NCBI GenBank assembly: GCA_023053545.1
Contig: JAKZAN010000002.1
Coordinates: forward strand, 852,375 to 916,374
Origin: Lepidurus packardi
Lineage: Eukaryota > Arthropoda > Branchiopoda > Notostraca > Triopsidae
Reading direction: 5' to 3'
DNA length: 64,000 nucleotides
Part shown: positions 61,688 to 64,000 of the stretch, in pieces
Layout of the letters: each line of letters opens with the position of its first letter
Numbering within the stretch: the stretch's first letter is position 1
Notes under the pieces: generated by a model
The model's database searches: none
Seen by the model: the letters and a program-made list of their open reading frames with translations, nothing else
Told to the model about the DNA's origin: nothing
Position numbers and translations under genes: made by a program

Positions 61688-62084
61688 GTAGCAAGGAAAG
61701 AGCAGTCATCATGAGGGGTGGGGGCAGGTTGTCTCACATAAATATATAAGCCAATCCTGTGGTTGGATAATAGTCGAACTGCAGTTGGTTTTAAAGCCCG
61801 CTGCAAGCTTCTCCTTCTGTCCATCTGACTGGGTCACCGGGGCTCTATAAGGAGTGGTACGAGTGTGTGTGTACGAGTGAGTGTGCACATGGAAAGGATT
61901 AGGGAGTTGTGCTGCAGATGTGTAGTGACTGCATGAGTAAGGTGAGGTGAGGAGATTTTTTTGTCAGAAGATCCCAGCCCCCTGAGCGAGGAGAGAAAAG
62001 TTGAACATTTACCAATATTTTAGAGTGCTGGGCCAAGGTCCTTGTGCTGAGCTGCTGACATGTGTTGATGTGCAATTTTAAGCA

Positions 62085-62179
62085 CTTTTCCAGGGGGGGC
62101 AAAATCATACCTTTGCCCCCCCTGGAAAATTTTAGGGGGGGCAGCTGCCCCCTCTGCCCCCCCAGTTCCGCCGTCGCTG
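62085..62179. repeat. Subterminal hairpin of hAT-2
   Basis: CCAGGGGGGGCAAA (62089 on) pairs with TTTGCCCCCCCTGG close by. A further C-run leads to the element end. It is likely part of the transposase-binding subterminal DNA. Confidence 0.6.
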
Positions 62180-62885
62180 CTTAATCTTCAGATCCCAAAT
62201 AAGGGGCTTAAGGAGGCCTTCAAATCCCGGCTTACTAACAATGCTAACGGGATTAATATCCTTCACGATGTAGTCCTAGAAAAGATGTCATTTTAGTATA
62301 TAAACATACTAGTCTTTCAGATAAACTTTACGTACTAGAATCAATTTGTCCAATGTTGATTGTGACACCGGCTTGCGTTTTAATTCCCCGAAGGAAGTTA
62401 AGGTGGTCTGTTTTGACGTCTTGCCAGGGACGGGTGTTTCCTTATCAGGTGTTCCTTCCGCGCAGGCGTCAACAAAATCTTGAAGATTTTTCTTCGTATG
62501 TCTTGACTAATTTTAAAAACAAAAATGATTAAATGGACGTGAATAAGTTACAAAGGCGTGGTGTTTTTACTCATCTTACCTGAAGATGTCTTTTCAGATT
62601 GTAAAGCGAGTTGTTGTTAACTGACAGGGACTTTGATCCCCACGAGCAGTGAGCAATAGCGCAGCGGTAAATGGAAACCGAATCTTTGGTAGGATGCGCG
62701 CCTTGAAATTTAAAAAACTTAGGAGGAACAAAGAGTCTCTTAACGTTGGAGGAAGCGGAGTCTTCTGAAGATGTCGTTGGAACTGCTGTTGGGTCCACTA
62801 CATCGACTTCTGCAGCATCTGACGTTGAATTCGGTGCAGATTCCGCTGAAGAATTTGGTGTTAGGTTTCTCACCGAATCCGCCAT
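62180..62885 (-). pseudogene. hAT-1 transposase, N-terminal exons with BED zinc finger
   Basis: Exon 1 (62885-62580) starts MADSVRNLTPN and holds a BED-type zinc finger (YRCAIAHCSWGSKSLS followed by LYNLKRHLQ), which binds transposon ends. Its donor is CAG|GTAAGA. Exon 2 (62506-62333) contains QTTLTSFGELKRKPVSQSTL. Exon 3 starts at 62275 after TTTTCTAG and contains NPVSIVSKPGFEGLLKPL, typical of this hAT group. It is cut at 62180 by hAT-2 and continues at 45412. All junction signals are canonical and frame-keeping. The gene is broken only by the later insertions and by a frameshift further on. Confidence 0.8.
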
Positions 62886-62903
62886 GGCGAACTGTGAAAA
62901 CAA

Positions 62904-63300
62904 TCTTGAGGTACACAGCGATCAGGCTCAACGCCTTTGGAACGGCTCACTGTAACTCTGTAAATGAAAGAAAAATATTTGATATTGGCTGCAAAATAGA
63001 GTCAAATAAGTCTAAACAATTAGGCAAAGCAAACACAACTTACTTTGAATCCAGTGAATGGCGGTTTGCACGAGGAAAACGCAAAGAAGACGAAAGAAAA
63101 CTACAGGGTTTGGGGCAGCATCAGCTTGAACACAGCGATCAGGCTCAACGCCCTTGGAACATTTGATATTGGCTGCAAAATAGAGTCAAATAAGTCTAAA
63201 CAATTGGGCAAAGCAAACACAACTTACTTTGAATCCAGTGAATGGCGGTTTGCACGAGGAAAACGCAAAGAAGAGGAAGAGGAAGACAGCTCCTAAACAT
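62904..63300. repeat. Direct duplication of about 160-180 bp (217-bp offset)
   Basis: CACAGCGATCAGGCTCAACG begins at 62914 and again at 63131. The following GATATTGGCTGCAAAATAGA ... GAAAACGCAAAGAAGA is repeated with few changes. The second copy lacks about 35 bp after TTGGAAC. It lies upstream of the hAT-1 BED exon and may be its promoter region or flank. Confidence 0.75.
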
Positions 63301-63329
63301 GAATCTATTGGTACCACTCACCGCTTGGC

Positions 63330-63520
63330 GGCGCTTATTATTTTACTCCAAAAGGGTAACAAAAAATGGCTCTCGAGCCGGCATGGATTATTTTACTCCA
63401 AAAGGATTACAAAAAATGGCTCTCGAGCCGGCATGGATTAATTAACTCCAAAAGGGTAACGAAAAATGGCTCTCGAGCCGGCATGGGTTGTTTTACTCCA
63501 AATGTTATACGAAAAATGCC
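63330..63520. repeat. 50-bp tandem repeat, about 3.5 copies
   Basis: TCTCGAGCCGGCATGG recurs at 63371, 63421 and 63471, with TTTTACTCCAAAAGGGTAAC between. The last copy is degenerate. Confidence 0.85.
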
Positions 63521-63684
63521 TGCCTCTCGAACACGTTCTCCGGATTTAAGTACATACGTACGTAATGTACCCCCGAGTCAAAAATGACACTATAGTGTGT
63601 CACTGGCCAACAATGAATTTGTCTTTTTTCAGCTAATGGAGTGAAAGAAAGAGCAAGTTTTAACGACTCTCATGAGAATCGTTA

Positions 63685-63780
63685 ACCTAATGTAACCTAT
63701 AACCTAACCTAAGGTAACCTAATCAAACTTAAGCTAACCTAACCTAACCTAACTAACCTATCCTAACCTAAACTAATGCA
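63685..63780. repeat. Degenerate telomere-like (CCTAA)n repeats
   Basis: AACCTAACCTAACCTAAC and related pieces are interrupted by variants. (TTAGG)n is the common arthropod telomere repeat. Here it is short, degenerate and internal. Confidence 0.6.
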
Positions 63781-63844
63781 TTTCCAATCCAACTACCACT
63801 TTTGAACTCGCGTGACACCTTGTCGCATGTCGCATCAGTCATTT

Positions 63845-63905
63845 GTCAGGTAATTGTGAGGTAACGTTCTGTTAACGTTAAGGTAATTGTGAGGTAACGT
63901 TCTGT
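63845..63905. repeat. 33-bp direct repeat pair
   Basis: GGTAATTGTGAGGTAACGTT followed by CTGT occurs twice in close succession (about 63849 and 63882). Confidence 0.7.
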
Positions 63906-64000
63906 CGGTCACATGTGCCTCATGATCGTCTTGCTGGTAGATGCCGTCTGCACAAAGAAACCCAAGAGGTAATAGCACAGAAACTTACTGTCGGTATCTC

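Larger units (their letters stand above)
45413..62179 (-). mobile_element. hAT-2: second hAT element, inserted in hAT-1
   Basis: Ends: CAGTGACGGCGGAAC at 45413 and its near reverse complement GTTCCGCCGTCGCTG ending at 62179 (one mismatch). The perfect 8-bp target duplication CTTAATCT lies at 45405-45412 and 62180-62187. Subterminal G-runs and C-runs are present at both ends. It carries one minus-strand transposase gene, now split by Harbinger-1 and Gypsy-2. Confidence 0.92.
33295..62903 (-). mobile_element. hAT-1: outermost element of the nest
   Basis: Coding blocks of one hAT transposase lie in order on the minus strand: 62885-62180, then 45412-45187, then 34791-33295. The gaps are hAT-2 (45413-62179) and Gypsy-1 (34792-45182). 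At both gaps the reading frame rejoins when one copy of the target duplication is removed. The terminal inverted repeats of hAT-1 were not located on either side. Confidence 0.85.

Noticed and set aside
1-64000. Bacterial or phage origin
   Set aside because: Introns, BEL/Pao, gypsy, hAT and Harbinger elements and poly(A) retrocopies are eukaryotic; no operons or ribosome-binding sites are present.

Overview
This is eukaryotic DNA, most likely from an arthropod. The evidence is a BEL/Pao retrotransposon, hAT and Harbinger transposons, canonical GT-AG introns, degenerate CCTAA (TTAGG-type) telomere-like repeats near the right end, and two copies of nucleoprotein genes of negative-strand RNA viruses. 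The species cannot be named. No ordinary host gene is certain; almost everything recognisable is mobile or virus-derived.

Left part (1-3707): the end of a hAT transposon, unannotatable spacer, and two old BEL/Pao scraps. Positions 3708-19051 are a tandem array with a period of about 1652 bp: nine full units and one shorter unit, carrying nine minus-strand copies of a rhabdovirus-like nucleoprotein (N) gene. Each N copy lies in a 1311-1313 bp segment with the features of an LTR: TG...CA ends (TGTTC/GAACA) and, in unit 1, a 5-bp target duplication GTGCT. The short unit 10 is the matching empty site. In units 2-9 the segment is followed after three bases by an 18-nt tRNA primer-binding site identical to that of a separate gypsy element at 35301. 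The viral gene therefore appears to sit inside an LTR, and that locus was then amplified in tandem.

Middle (19052-33294): spacer with a possible HTH scrap; a decayed gene of a transposon-associated family I cannot classify; a probable gypsy-like LTR; a complete, apparently young BEL/Pao element (23888-30453, identical-looking LTRs, 5-bp duplication, one 1960-residue polyprotein); a retroelement junction in the order PPT, 49-bp LTR, PBS; a LINE ORF1 relic; and minisatellite and palindromic DNA.

Right part (33295-62903): a nest of elements. hAT-1 (minus) is interrupted by Gypsy-1 (34792-45182) and by hAT-2 (45413-62179). Gypsy-1 is interrupted by a polyadenylated cDNA copy of a chuvirus-like N mRNA (38182-39868 with a 43-bp target duplication). 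hAT-2 is interrupted by Gypsy-2 (47172-56996), a Harbinger element (57193-60164) and a small MITE (61133-61687). Gypsy-2 is interrupted by hAT-3 (49521-53584). Target duplications and reading frames rejoin at almost every junction, so the insertion order can be read. The last kilobase holds short tandem and telomere-like repeats.
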